From contig READ01000012.1 in assembly GCA_004293675.1 (NCBI GenBank), forward strand, positions 62,001 through 126,000: DNA of 64,000 bases, read 5' to 3'. Shown here one piece after another: positions 17,968 through 26,269 of this stretch (its first letter is position 1; every line of letters begins with the position of its first letter). Made by a program: the position numbers and the translations under genes. Source of the DNA: Betaproteobacteria bacterium (GTDB lineage: Bacteria; Pseudomonadota; Gammaproteobacteria; Burkholderiales; Casimicrobiaceae). Under the pieces are notes generated by a model, which ran no database searches, was not told the origin of the DNA, and was given only the letters and a program-made list of their open reading frames with translations.

Positions 17968-18004
17968 GTCAGCCCTAGCGCGGCTAGTCCGCGTGAGGGC
18001 TGAC
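17968..18004 (+). terminator. Hairpin after the isomerase gene
   Basis: GTCAGCCCT (17968-17976) pairs with AGGGCTGAC (17996-18004), with a nested CGCGG/CCGCG inner stem. There is no T-tract, so it may be a transcript-stabilising hairpin or a weak terminator. Besides this hairpin, the 490-base gap to the next likely start holds only an in-frame open stretch (18122-18427) of uncertain coding status. Confidence 0.55.
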
Positions 18005-18427
18005 GCGACCGCAGACATGCTGGAGATGCGCCCAGCCCGCGAACAATTGCTCGCATGGGGCCCCCCTTCGCTTAGAGTACCCCTAGAATCGGCGCGTCGG
18101 CCAATGGCTTAGTGCGTAGGAGTGTTTAGCGACCATCACAATAACGCACGAGCACTGCCTAGATATGCAACACATCGTAGGGTAGTCTCTTGGTTTGCTG
18201 AGCACGCGCAACAGTCAGTTAGCGCGTTGAAACTTTCAGCAAAATGTTCGAAAATGACTCGGTCGTCGACTGTCGGCTCAAACGTATCGACAACACAATC
18301 CTCGAGTCTTGACAACGAGCAAGCGGTATCGACGCCCTTGAGCCCACAAAGAATAGAACGCTACGCTGAACCAGGCCAAACCAAATTCATTTCGCAACAC
18401 CCACGCAGACCCGCCGCACTCACATCC

Positions 18428-19747
18428 ATGACTACTTTCAGCCAACTGTTCGAACCAGTCGAAGCCCGCCAATTCGAAAGAGTCCAAGCGCATTTCGATG
18501 CCGCCGAGTATGACGCTGCCATCCTTCTTCTGCATAGCCTGCAGCAATCATTGCCCAATGACCCTCGAGTCTTGTTGCAATCCACTCGAATTGGCCTTGC
18601 CACGGGCAACGCCATTGGCGCTCGTGAGGCGGGCAAGCGTTTGCTTGCTGTTGCTGCCAACTGGCAACCCGTCTGGATTGAACTGGCCGATGTACTCAAA
18701 CAGGATCAACAGTTCGAAGCTTGTCTGAGCTTCGCTAAAAAAGCGATTCTCGCCAAAGAATCAACTGCACAGGATGTGTTTCGCGCCGCAGATTGCGCGG
18801 CCGCTGCAGGGGATTTCGCATCGGTGACCGATGCGCTTAACCGAGCTCATCAATTGGCACCCGAGCGACTCGACATTCTCTGGCACAAAGCTCGAAATGA
18901 GCTACAAAACGGGGCGCTTAACGAGGCACGCCATAGCTTTTCAAAGCTGCTGGAAGCGCTCCCTGGCAATAACGCAGCGTTGGCCGGGCTAGCCAACACG
19001 AAGCTTCAGCTGGGCGAGCGCCAGAGCGCTCTTGCTGACTTCGAAACACTGATCGCGCTCGAGCCAGAAAATCAATCGCACGCCTTCTTCGTAGCGCTTT
19101 GCAAAGGAACAATGCCGCAGCATTACCCGAGCGGGTTAAGCGAAACGCTGTTTGATCGCTACGCTCGAGCCTACGATAAGCACATGGTGGGCTCGCTCAA
19201 ACATCGTGCGCCCAAAGATATCGCAGCCATGATCAAAAGCGATTTCTCCGGGCAACGCGCCGACCTGCTCGATCTTGGGTGCGGAACGGGCCTAGTATCG
19301 CTCTACCTTGGAAAACATCCCGGCGCAAGGGTCGGTGTGGATGTTTCGGCCAACATGCTCGTAGAAGCGCAGCGCCTAAAACTCTATCACCGGCTGCACC
19401 AAGTCAATTTGATCGACGCTTTGGCCGATACGCCCTCGGAGCAATACGATGCGATCACCGCCTGCGACGTGTTCGGCTACGTAGCCAATCTCGAAGCCTC
19501 TGTGAGCCACACCCTGCGAATTCTGAGGCAGCACGGCCGCGCCTACGCCAGCTTTGAGCTGCCCACATCGACCACCGAAGACCAGGCGGTAAACACGGGC
19601 TTGCGCTTCTGCCGCAGCAAAACATCGGTTCAGACACTCTACCGCGCCGCCGGTTTCGGCAATATCGAGATAGTCGACTGCACCCTACGAATTGAGAAAG
19701 ATGAGCCGGTCGCCGGGTTCATCATAAGCGCACAAAAATTGGTGTGA
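18428..19747 (+). CDS. TPR protein fused to a SAM-dependent methyltransferase
   Basis: About 439 residues from the ATG at 18428. The frame is open for another 102 codons upstream (to 18122), but that part is low-complexity with no homology I recognise, so I prefer the downstream start; neither has a good ribosome-binding site. Seen: N-terminal TPR repeats (ARQFERVQAHFDAAEYDAAI onward, to about residue 220), then a class I methyltransferase with motif I LLDLGCGTGLVSLYLG, GVDVSANML and a YDAITACDVFGYV segment. The substrate is unknown; TPRs probably bind a protein partner. It converges on a TPR-glycosyltransferase gene. Confidence 0.85.
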   Translation: MTTFSQLFEPVEARQFERVQAHFDAAEYDAAILLLHSLQQSLPNDPRVLLQSTRIGLATGNAIGAREAGKRLLAVAANWQPVWIELADVLKQDQQFEACLSFAKKAILAKESTAQDVFRAADCAAAAGDFASVTDALNRAHQLAPERLDILWHKARNELQNGALNEARHSFSKLLEALPGNNAALAGLANTKLQLGERQSALADFETLIALEPENQSHAFFVALCKGTMPQHYPSGLSETLFDRYARAYDKHMVGSLKHRAPKDIAAMIKSDFSGQRADLLDLGCGTGLVSLYLGKHPGARVGVDVSANMLVEAQRLKLYHRLHQVNLIDALADTPSEQYDAITACDVFGYVANLEASVSHTLRILRQHGRAYASFELPTSTTEDQAVNTGLRFCRSKTSVQTLYRAAGFGNIEIVDCTLRIEKDEPVAGFIISAQKLV

Positions 19748-19901
19748 CTGGCTGGGCGGCTCACAATACCGCTTGTTGAATTGAAAAAACCACCGTCCGC
19801 GCTGATTGCGGCGGTTGTTGCCTTGGAAGCGAGCCGCCAGCCCTTCGAAAAGCCCAAGGCGAGCAGATTTTCAATGAACGATACCGGCTCGGGTCACTCT
19901 T

Positions 19902-21455
19902 TCAGAGCGTAGGCAGCGACGTATCGGCCTTAACCACCTCCCGATAAACACGCTCCAGCGCTTTCGTGAATCCCGCGGCGTCGCAGATTTTCGAGCGCAA
20001 AAATGCTTTGCTAATGTCGTATTTCGAGGGCAACGGGCGCTGTGCGGTGGCAAATTCGATGGCCAGATGCACGTACTGCGCGGCGTCTGATGCAATGAGG
20101 GAACTTAGGTCGAGCGAAGCGATCTGCGACACGATCGCCGCCGTCTGCCGGCCAATCGTAGTTTCACCCAGCACGGTAAGCACGGGCACACCCATGCTGA
20201 GCGACTCAAACGTTGAGATGCCGCCGGTGTAGGGGAAGGTGTCGAGCATCAAATCAACGTCGTTATGCTCAGCAAGATACGCTTGATAATTGCTTGCGCC
20301 GACAAACAACAGCCGCGACGAATCCACGCCCATGCGGTCAAATTCAATGGCGTAGCGCGCACGTAATCGCTCCGCGGCGAATGCAGAGGCCTTAAACACA
20401 AGCTCCGAGCCAGGGGCTTCGCGCAAAATGGCTGCCCAATATTCGAGCAGCCCTGCATGGTGCTTGTCGACACGATTGAACACGCCAAACGTAAAGGGTC
20501 TTGGCGCGCATAGACCGCGGGTTTTGATTGCGGGCCGCGTCCGCGTTCCATCAAATGGGAAGCGAAACTGCGCTAGAGAGATGATGCGCTCGGAAAATAA
20601 GCCAGAAAAGTGCGGCGGCGTGGAAATCGCGTCCCCCAGAAAATAGTCCATCTCTGGGTTGCCTGTGGTGCAAAACCAGTCAAACCAACTGATTTGTACC
20701 GGAGCAATACGCCGCGCAAAAAGCCACGGCGATCCGGAGGGAGAGAGGCCATCAATATCAACGGCGACGTCGATGCCAATTGAGTCTCCGGCGAATAGCG
20801 CATCGACGTTGATCCATCGAAGGTGCGCTGCGTTGAGCGCTTCGGGTTTGCGGTTTAGCTTGGGATTGGTGTTGACCAGGCACACTTCAAAGGTGGATAG
20901 ATCATGGTGACGCAAAACAGCAGCCAGTACGCTGGTCACAATGGCTGAATTGAACGCTCCACTTACGTAGGCGACGCGAATGCGTTTGTTACCGGCAGTA
21001 CGACCCAGCGGGGTCGCAAGCGCCGACGGCTCGAAACCCTGAGCCCGATGAAATTCGTGCGCGGCGGCGCAGAGCTGCGCCATAGTTTCCAGAGGATCCC
21101 CGTTTCTCCTAAGTACTAAATTGCTGTGCATTCGAGATGCGGACCGTCGATCAGGGCAGAGTTCGATGGCCTTTAGGCTGCAGCGATTGCCCTCGGCAAG
21201 CTTTCCAAAGTAACGCTTGATGTTGCCCAAATTGTTCCAACTCTCCCAAGCGCCGGGCGACAAGGCGATTGCGTGTTCGTAGAGCCGTTCGGCCTCATCT
21301 AAATCGAAACCGCGCACCGCCAATTCAGCCGCCGTCGAGTGTGCGATGGCCGAATCCGGATCATCGATTAACCACTTTCTGGCAAGCTCGCTGGCCCCAG
21401 CCGGATCACGGCGATCTATTGCAGAGCGGATCGCTTCGGCGTAGTCAATGCTCAT
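19902..21455 (-). CDS. TPR-containing O-GlcNAc-transferase-like glycosyltransferase
   Basis: 517 residues. N-terminal TPR-like helices (about 1-110, including GAWESWNNLGNIKRYFGKLA), then a GT41-type catalytic region: RIRVAYVSGAF (start of the N-lobe), PVQISWFDWFCTTGNPEMDY, TFGVFNRVDKHHAG, and DLMLDTFPYTGGISTFESLS with GVPVLTVLG. These match the SPINDLY/OGT C-terminal family that transfers a sugar from a UDP-sugar to Ser/Thr or Asn of proteins. The acceptor is unknown. Its ATG overlaps the stop of a 48-codon gene upstream (ATGA), so translation is coupled. Confidence 0.85.
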   Translation of the reverse strand: MSIDYAEAIRSAIDRRDPAGASELARKWLIDDPDSAIAHSTAAELAVRGFDLDEAERLYEHAIALSPGAWESWNNLGNIKRYFGKLAEGNRCSLKAIELCPDRRSASRMHSNLVLRRNGDPLETMAQLCAAAHEFHRAQGFEPSALATPLGRTAGNKRIRVAYVSGAFNSAIVTSVLAAVLRHHDLSTFEVCLVNTNPKLNRKPEALNAAHLRWINVDALFAGDSIGIDVAVDIDGLSPSGSPWLFARRIAPVQISWFDWFCTTGNPEMDYFLGDAISTPPHFSGLFSERIISLAQFRFPFDGTRTRPAIKTRGLCAPRPFTFGVFNRVDKHHAGLLEYWAAILREAPGSELVFKASAFAAERLRARYAIEFDRMGVDSSRLLFVGASNYQAYLAEHNDVDLMLDTFPYTGGISTFESLSMGVPVLTVLGETTIGRQTAAIVSQIASLDLSSLIASDAAQYVHLAIEFATAQRPLPSKYDISKAFLRSKICDAAGFTKALERVYREVVKADTSLPTL

Positions 21456-21598
21456 AGCGGAGCGGGCGGAACACCACCACTCTGAGCACTGAACTCTTTT
21501 CTCTGCCTCTCAAGCTCTTTCACAGAGGCCGCAAAGCCGAGATTTACGAGCTGCAGCGCTGCTTGTTTTTGCAATGGTTGTAACGAAGTTTTGGCCAT
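21452..21598 (-). CDS. Small protein (48 aa) coupled to the glycosyltransferase
   Basis: ATG at 21598, with a GGAG about 10 bases upstream, encodes 48 residues: a helical, positively charged stretch (QKQAALQLVNLGFAASVKEL, then ERQRKEF) followed by a Gly/Pro tail. Its TGA overlaps the glycosyltransferase ATG as ATGA. No transmembrane segment or signal peptide. I do not recognise it. It could be an acceptor substrate, an adaptor or just a coupling leader peptide. Existence is supported by the start, spacing and overlap, not by homology. Confidence 0.6.
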   Translation of the reverse strand: MAKTSLQPLQKQAALQLVNLGFAASVKELERQRKEFSAQSGGVPPAPL

Positions 21599-21614
21599 AA
21601 CCGCTGGCTCCGAC

Positions 21615-23294
21615 TCAGACTAGGATGGCAACGCTCATTACCACCCCCGCTCGATCATGCCGCGCCACCAGCACAATCTCCGCCCCCGCCGCGCCCCTCA
21701 CAATCCAAGTAAACCGCTGCCGATCCTGAGTCGCGTTTCCTGCTGGGAAGAATGACGCCAGCGTGCCGACGTTATTTCGGCCTTCGAGCTGAAGCCCCTC
21801 GATACGCTGTTTGCCTTCGACGAGCGTGACGCCTTCGGGCAACGCAATTTCACCGATCACGCCGCGGCAAATTTTGTTTTTGCGGGTGATCTTGCTGACG
21901 TCGGTGGGTAGGTAGCCCGTGTTGTGAACGCCGAAATCGATGCGCCATAGAGCGTTGCCGAGCGATGTGACTTCGGTGGAATGATGCTCAAGTTTGGGTG
22001 ACATCAGCGCTTGGAAAATGATCCAGTCGTGAAATTTGCTGATCTCTTTTTCCATCAGGTGCGGCGGCGGGTTGCTAAAGGTGTGGAAGCGATCCCAGCC
22101 GCCTAGTTCGACGGCGCCGAGCTCGGGGTGATCGTAGGCGTACCAATCGACGTAGCCTTTGCCTTTGTGCGTTTCATCGGTCCATTTAAGCAGCTTCAAA
22201 TCATCTTCGACCGGATGATCGCGGAACCAGTCGATGTACTTGTAGCCGGTGATGCCAGCTTCGCGCATTGGGCACCAAATTTCCACGACCCACGCGTACG
22301 AACCCAGCTCGGTGTAGAGCCAATCTTGTGTGCCGGTGATGACCTCTTTCGGGTGATATTTGAATTCGTGAAACACGCTGATGGCGGGGTAGCCGGTGAG
22401 CTCTTCTCCCTTTTTGCCCTGCGTTTGAAAGACCCACAGATCCTCGGCGGGCATTTCGTCGTCGGCCTTGGTGCCGTACGGGCGAAGCAACACGCCGCTC
22501 CACGTGTGAAAAAACAAGCCGCCGCAAATATTTCGGTGCTGGTTGATGAATTCAACGCACGCGCGAACTTCGGGCTCGGAGGTTGGAAAATCACCCGCTC
22601 CCACTTGCTCGGATTCATTGCGCCACAGCTCGGGAAAATTGCGATTGAGATCAAGCCCCTGTTTGGCGCGCGCCACAGGCAAATTGAATTTGTCGTAGTT
22701 TTTTACGCGCCCTTCGGGCACGATGCGGTAGTAATCACCGCCGCTTTCGATCGGATCGCGGCGCACCATCAAGCGCGGTTCAGCCGCGTGCTTTTTCCAC
22801 GGCCCGTTGGCATCCTTGATGCGCATCATCAAAATGCGGCCATCGCCGTCGATGTCTTCAGCATCGAGGCCTTCGATGTGATCTTCGTTGTACGGATAGG
22901 GACGCGTTGACGAGCGGATGTAGCGCGGTTTATCGGCCATCGCCCATTCCGCGCCGTCGGGGTTGACGCGCGGAATCACATAGATGCAGCGCGTGTCGAG
23001 CAGGCGTGTGATGTCGTCGCGTTTGCCGTAGTTTGATAGCAATTCATCGATTAGCTTGAGTGCGGCAACTGAGCCCGAAAGTTCGGTTGCGTGAATGTTG
23101 GCGTCCACGTAAAACGCCGGCTTGGCGCTGGCTTCGCCGGTAGCGGAATTGGTGATCGTGATCGCCCAAATCGGACGCCCCTCAAAACTGCTGCCGATGG
23201 GCGCCATTTTGGCGAGCGCCGGATGGGCATCGACTGCGGCGCGGAGCAATGATGTCAATTCTTCAAACTTTACAAATCGATCGTACGGGAACAT
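21615..23294 (-). CDS. M14-family zinc carboxypeptidase
   Basis: 559 residues, no obvious signal peptide. Zinc-ligand pattern H-x-x-E in VDANIHATELSGS (about residue 70) with the later His in GGLFFHTWSGV. NPDGAEW and GLDLNRNFPELW are classic M14 segments. The last 130 residues form a beta-rich domain (for example VHNTGYLPTDVSK). Known role of the family: removal of C-terminal residues or cleavage of peptide-like amides. ATG at 23294. Divergent from the methyltransferase at 23590, with a repeat in between. Confidence 0.88.
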   Translation of the reverse strand: MFPYDRFVKFEELTSLLRAAVDAHPALAKMAPIGSSFEGRPIWAITITNSATGEASAKPAFYVDANIHATELSGSVAALKLIDELLSNYGKRDDITRLLDTRCIYVIPRVNPDGAEWAMADKPRYIRSSTRPYPYNEDHIEGLDAEDIDGDGRILMMRIKDANGPWKKHAAEPRLMVRRDPIESGGDYYRIVPEGRVKNYDKFNLPVARAKQGLDLNRNFPELWRNESEQVGAGDFPTSEPEVRACVEFINQHRNICGGLFFHTWSGVLLRPYGTKADDEMPAEDLWVFQTQGKKGEELTGYPAISVFHEFKYHPKEVITGTQDWLYTELGSYAWVVEIWCPMREAGITGYKYIDWFRDHPVEDDLKLLKWTDETHKGKGYVDWYAYDHPELGAVELGGWDRFHTFSNPPPHLMEKEISKFHDWIIFQALMSPKLEHHSTEVTSLGNALWRIDFGVHNTGYLPTDVSKITRKNKICRGVIGEIALPEGVTLVEGKQRIEGLQLEGRNNVGTLASFFPAGNATQDRQRFTWIVRGAAGAEIVLVARHDRAGVVMSVAILV

Positions 23295-23425
23295 AGCTCG
23301 CTCAGCGAAAACTTAATCTGCCATTGTGCCAAATCGCATCGATGCGGCGCTACTGGGAGCATGCAACAGGCGTGACCATTCATCGGAAAAGTGTTCTAAA
23401 TCGTGCACCAACTTTTCATATAAAG

Positions 23426-23509
23426 GCCTCATGAAATAGGGCTTTAATCAAAGAAATTGCCATATTCAACAAATTACCAAATTTATACAAACACCACAGT
23501 TCGCTTGGC
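23426..23509 (+). repeat. Two-palindrome intergenic repeat, copy 2
   Basis: First palindrome GCCTCATGAAATAGGGC at 23426-23442, second ACCACAGTTCGCTTGGC at 23493-23509, start-to-start distance 67. The AT-rich spacer is less conserved than in the other copies. It lies between divergent genes, in the presumed promoter region. Confidence 0.6.
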
Positions 23510-23589
23510 ATACGTAGTAAAAGCTAGATACGCGCTCTGACCTGCCGCATCAATCGATGCGTGTGGTGCCTCAACCGCCCTAGGAATCC

Positions 23590-24288
23590 ATGCTCGGCTA
23601 TCAGGTGAAACACGAATCGCAAGCCATCGCTGGTGTGACGGCGCTGAACATTCGCTCACTGCTTGATCGCCAGCAATTTTCTGACGACGACGGTGCGGCT
23701 GAGCGGATGGGCATTTCGTCAGCCGTGTGGCCATTGTTCGGGATGGTGTGGCCTTCGGGTCAACAGCTGGCCGCGCGCGTCGCCTTGCGCCCCGTAGACC
23801 CCGCAGAACGCATTCTTGAGATTGGATGTGGTTTGGCCCTGGCGAGCCTTGTCGCGCATCGGCGCGGCGCAGACATTACCGCGAGCGATTGCCATCCGCT
23901 GACCGCCACGTTCCTCGCAGAAAACGAACGCCTTAACGCGCTCCAACCCATGCCCTATCGCCACGGTTTTTGGTCAGCGCACGAAATGCAGGGCGGCGCA
24001 CCGATCGCCCAGCCCGAGCTGCGGGTGGACGGCCGGTTTGATCTCATCATCGGCAGCGACATCCTGTACGAGCGCGATGACAGCGGCGCGCTGCCCTGGT
24101 TCATCGCGCAACACGCCAACCCCGGCGCGCAAATCTGGATCGTTGATCCCGACCGCGCCAATCGCGCGGCGTTTACGCGGCAAATGGCAGCGCTCGGATT
24201 GAATGTGAAAGAAGAGCGACTCGACGCGCCTGCAACCTTGCTAAGCGACGCCTACAAAGGGCGATTGTTGACCTATCGCTGCAACTGA
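23590..24288 (+). CDS. Small class I methyltransferase (METTL21/Methyltransf_16-like)
   Basis: 232 residues. Motif I is RILEIGCGLALASLVAHRRG, followed by ITASDCHPLTATFL and FDLIIGSDILYERDDSGALP. The D-I-L-Y motif at the end of strand 4 is typical of the Methyltransf_16 protein-lysine methyltransferase group, some of whose bacterial members methylate translation factors. The substrate here is not shown by context. It converges on the GNAT gene with a 10-bp gap. Confidence 0.82.
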   Translation: MLGYQVKHESQAIAGVTALNIRSLLDRQQFSDDDGAAERMGISSAVWPLFGMVWPSGQQLAARVALRPVDPAERILEIGCGLALASLVAHRRGADITASDCHPLTATFLAENERLNALQPMPYRHGFWSAHEMQGGAPIAQPELRVDGRFDLIIGSDILYERDDSGALPWFIAQHANPGAQIWIVDPDRANRAAFTRQMAALGLNVKEERLDAPATLLSDAYKGRLLTYRCN

Positions 24289-24298
24289 AGTCGCAGCC

Positions 24299-25117
24299 TC
24301 ACGCAACGAACCAATGCGCCAATCGCATCGCTTCACGCAAATTGCAGCGCTCCGCCAACGCAATCGATGCCGCATTCTGCGCATCAACCACGTAGCGAAC
24401 CGACAAGCCGCGAGCTGACAGATCGGCCAGCGCCGCGCAAACCAGTCGCCGCCCAAGCCCGGCCCGGCGTACATTCGGATGCACGTAGAGCGAGCCGATT
24501 TCATGCAGCCGAGTTGTGTTCGGGAAACTCAGCGCAATGGCCACAGGAACGTTTGCGCGCGAAACAGTCCAGCAACGTGCATCGCCGCTGCTGAACATCG
24601 TCGCTAGATCACTCGGGCTGTAAACATCGTGCGCATCGAGCAGTGCGCGCGCTGAATCGGGAATCGATGCGAAACAGTGCAGTTCATCGGTATCGTTTGG
24701 CGAATCTCCGGCCGCTGTAGTGGCCACCGCACCGTTCCTAGAGAACGTAATCAGCGCGCGTTCGAAGCGCATCGAGCGAGCCGCACCCACCAACGCTTGA
24801 AGCGCAGCCACGATCCCATCGTCAATCGTTTTCACGACGAATGACTCGCAATGGGTGAGCTCCAAAATTTGTCGTGCAGCCATACCGCAAAGACTCGGCG
24901 AGGCCCCCGATGCAAACGCCGGATAAACCACATGCTGCGCTAGCGGATACTTTCCCGTATCCCACTGACTCTTTGCGCGAGGCATCCAAAAAAGCAACCC
25001 TCGCTCATCGCCCAGCTCCACCCATCGCCACTGAACAAGCTCGCCAAACAGTAGGCGCATCTTCAGCGGTGTAATGTGGCGAAGCTCGTCAGTCTCTAAG
25101 AAAGATTGCGGCGTCAC
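24299..25117 (-). CDS. GNAT-family N-acetyltransferase
   Basis: 272 residues. The GNAT acetyl-CoA fold is in the C-terminal half: IGSLYVHPNVRRAGLGRRLV contains the R-x-x-G-x-G pyrophosphate-binding loop, followed by VRYVVDAQNAASIALAERCN. The N-terminal 130 residues form a second, degenerate domain. The substrate is unknown. The start lies 18 bases after the hydroxylase stop, making it the last gene of a three-gene operon. Confidence 0.82.
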   Translation of the reverse strand: MTPQSFLETDELRHITPLKMRLLFGELVQWRWVELGDERGLLFWMPRAKSQWDTGKYPLAQHVVYPAFASGASPSLCGMAARQILELTHCESFVVKTIDDGIVAALQALVGAARSMRFERALITFSRNGAVATTAAGDSPNDTDELHCFASIPDSARALLDAHDVYSPSDLATMFSSGDARCWTVSRANVPVAIALSFPNTTRLHEIGSLYVHPNVRRAGLGRRLVCAALADLSARGLSVRYVVDAQNAASIALAERCNLREAMRLAHWFVA

Positions 25118-25135
25118 GATTGATTTAGATGCCGA

Positions 25136-26257
25136 TCAGCCGCGCCAGGTAAATGGAAACTTGAACTGCTTCCAAAAACCGTTGGGCACGTAATCTCGGC
25201 GCACACCATACTGGTGTGGCCAAATGCGTTTGCTGTTTGCCGCAGTGCCAAACAGGTAATCCAGGAACGAAAACTGCGCTGCGTAATTGGTGTCGAGCGC
25301 TTCCTGATCTTGGCTGTGATGCCAGTGATGAAAGTTTGGCGTAACGATGATGTAGCGTAGCCAACCGAGCCGCACATTGACATTGCAGTGATTGAACACG
25401 GCCTGAAAACCGACGATGACAATGTAGGCGTCGATCACCTCCTTGCTGAACCCGAGTACAAAGATTGCACCCAGCACCAGTGTGCGAGTTGCTAGAACTT
25501 CCAGTATGTGTTGCCGTGAACCGGCCAGCCAATCCATCGTTTTTACGCTGTGATGCACGGCGTGAAATCGCCACAACCAAGTCTCGTGATACGCGCGGTG
25601 GGTCCAATACTGAACGAAATCTGCAACTAAGATGATCAGCAGCAATTCCACGACAAACGGCAGCGCCTGAATCCACGCCTGCACTTCGCTCTTCACTGCC
25701 CAACCAAAGCCCTTGTGCACCAGCAAATTGGTCGCAAGCAACATGAAGCCCACTAGCATGTGGTTCACGATGAAATGATGAAAATCCGTTTGCCACTCAG
25801 CACGAAAAATCGGTTGATCTTTACGATGCGCGAAAAGCTTTTCGATGAAGATAAAAATTAGCGCCGAACCCAGCAAATCCAAGATGAACCAATCGAGTCC
25901 AATGTAGGGCGTGTTGTCCGCAAAATCGTTCACCGGCACCTGGTGACCGCCGAGCAATGCGGTGATCACCACCAGCAAAAACGCAAACGCACTCAAGTAA
26001 CGCGAGCGCCCAAAAATGATGTTCACCAAACTCAAGCCGCCCGCGATCACGAGCGCGCCGAGCATCACCTTGCGGAGCAAATCCACGTCGTAGTTTTTGC
26101 GAAGCTGCGGCGTCGTCAAGTATTCCGGGAAATGAAACGCCATCACCCCAAGAAAACAAAGAATCGCCAATGACAGCGCAATGATTCCGGTAATTAGACC
26201 CTGTCCAGGCTTTAGCGCGCCGTGGCTTTCGATGAGTTGATTGAGTTTTTCGAGCAT
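25136..26257 (-). CDS. Sterol-desaturase / fatty-acid-hydroxylase family membrane protein
   Basis: 373 residues from the ATG at 26257. Several membrane segments (about 23-44, 67-90, 97-112, 133-156). The di-iron histidine clusters of the family are visible: HRAYHE, HAVHHS and, later, HHWHHS. Family role: oxygen-dependent hydroxylation or desaturation of lipids. The start lies 12 bases after the stop of the diguanylate cyclase gene, so the two are co-transcribed. The lipid substrate is unknown. Confidence 0.85.
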   Translation of the reverse strand: MLEKLNQLIESHGALKPGQGLITGIIALSLAILCFLGVMAFHFPEYLTTPQLRKNYDVDLLRKVMLGALVIAGGLSLVNIIFGRSRYLSAFAFLLVVITALLGGHQVPVNDFADNTPYIGLDWFILDLLGSALIFIFIEKLFAHRKDQPIFRAEWQTDFHHFIVNHMLVGFMLLATNLLVHKGFGWAVKSEVQAWIQALPFVVELLLIILVADFVQYWTHRAYHETWLWRFHAVHHSVKTMDWLAGSRQHILEVLATRTLVLGAIFVLGFSKEVIDAYIVIVGFQAVFNHCNVNVRLGWLRYIIVTPNFHHWHHSQDQEALDTNYAAQFSFLDYLFGTAANSKRIWPHQYGVRRDYVPNGFWKQFKFPFTWRG

Positions 26258-26269
26258 CAATTCGACTTT

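Noticed and set aside
22128-22910. 260-codon open frame on the plus strand inside the M14 gene
   Set aside because: Antisense to a well-supported carboxypeptidase; no recognisable domain and typical of high-GC shadow frames.
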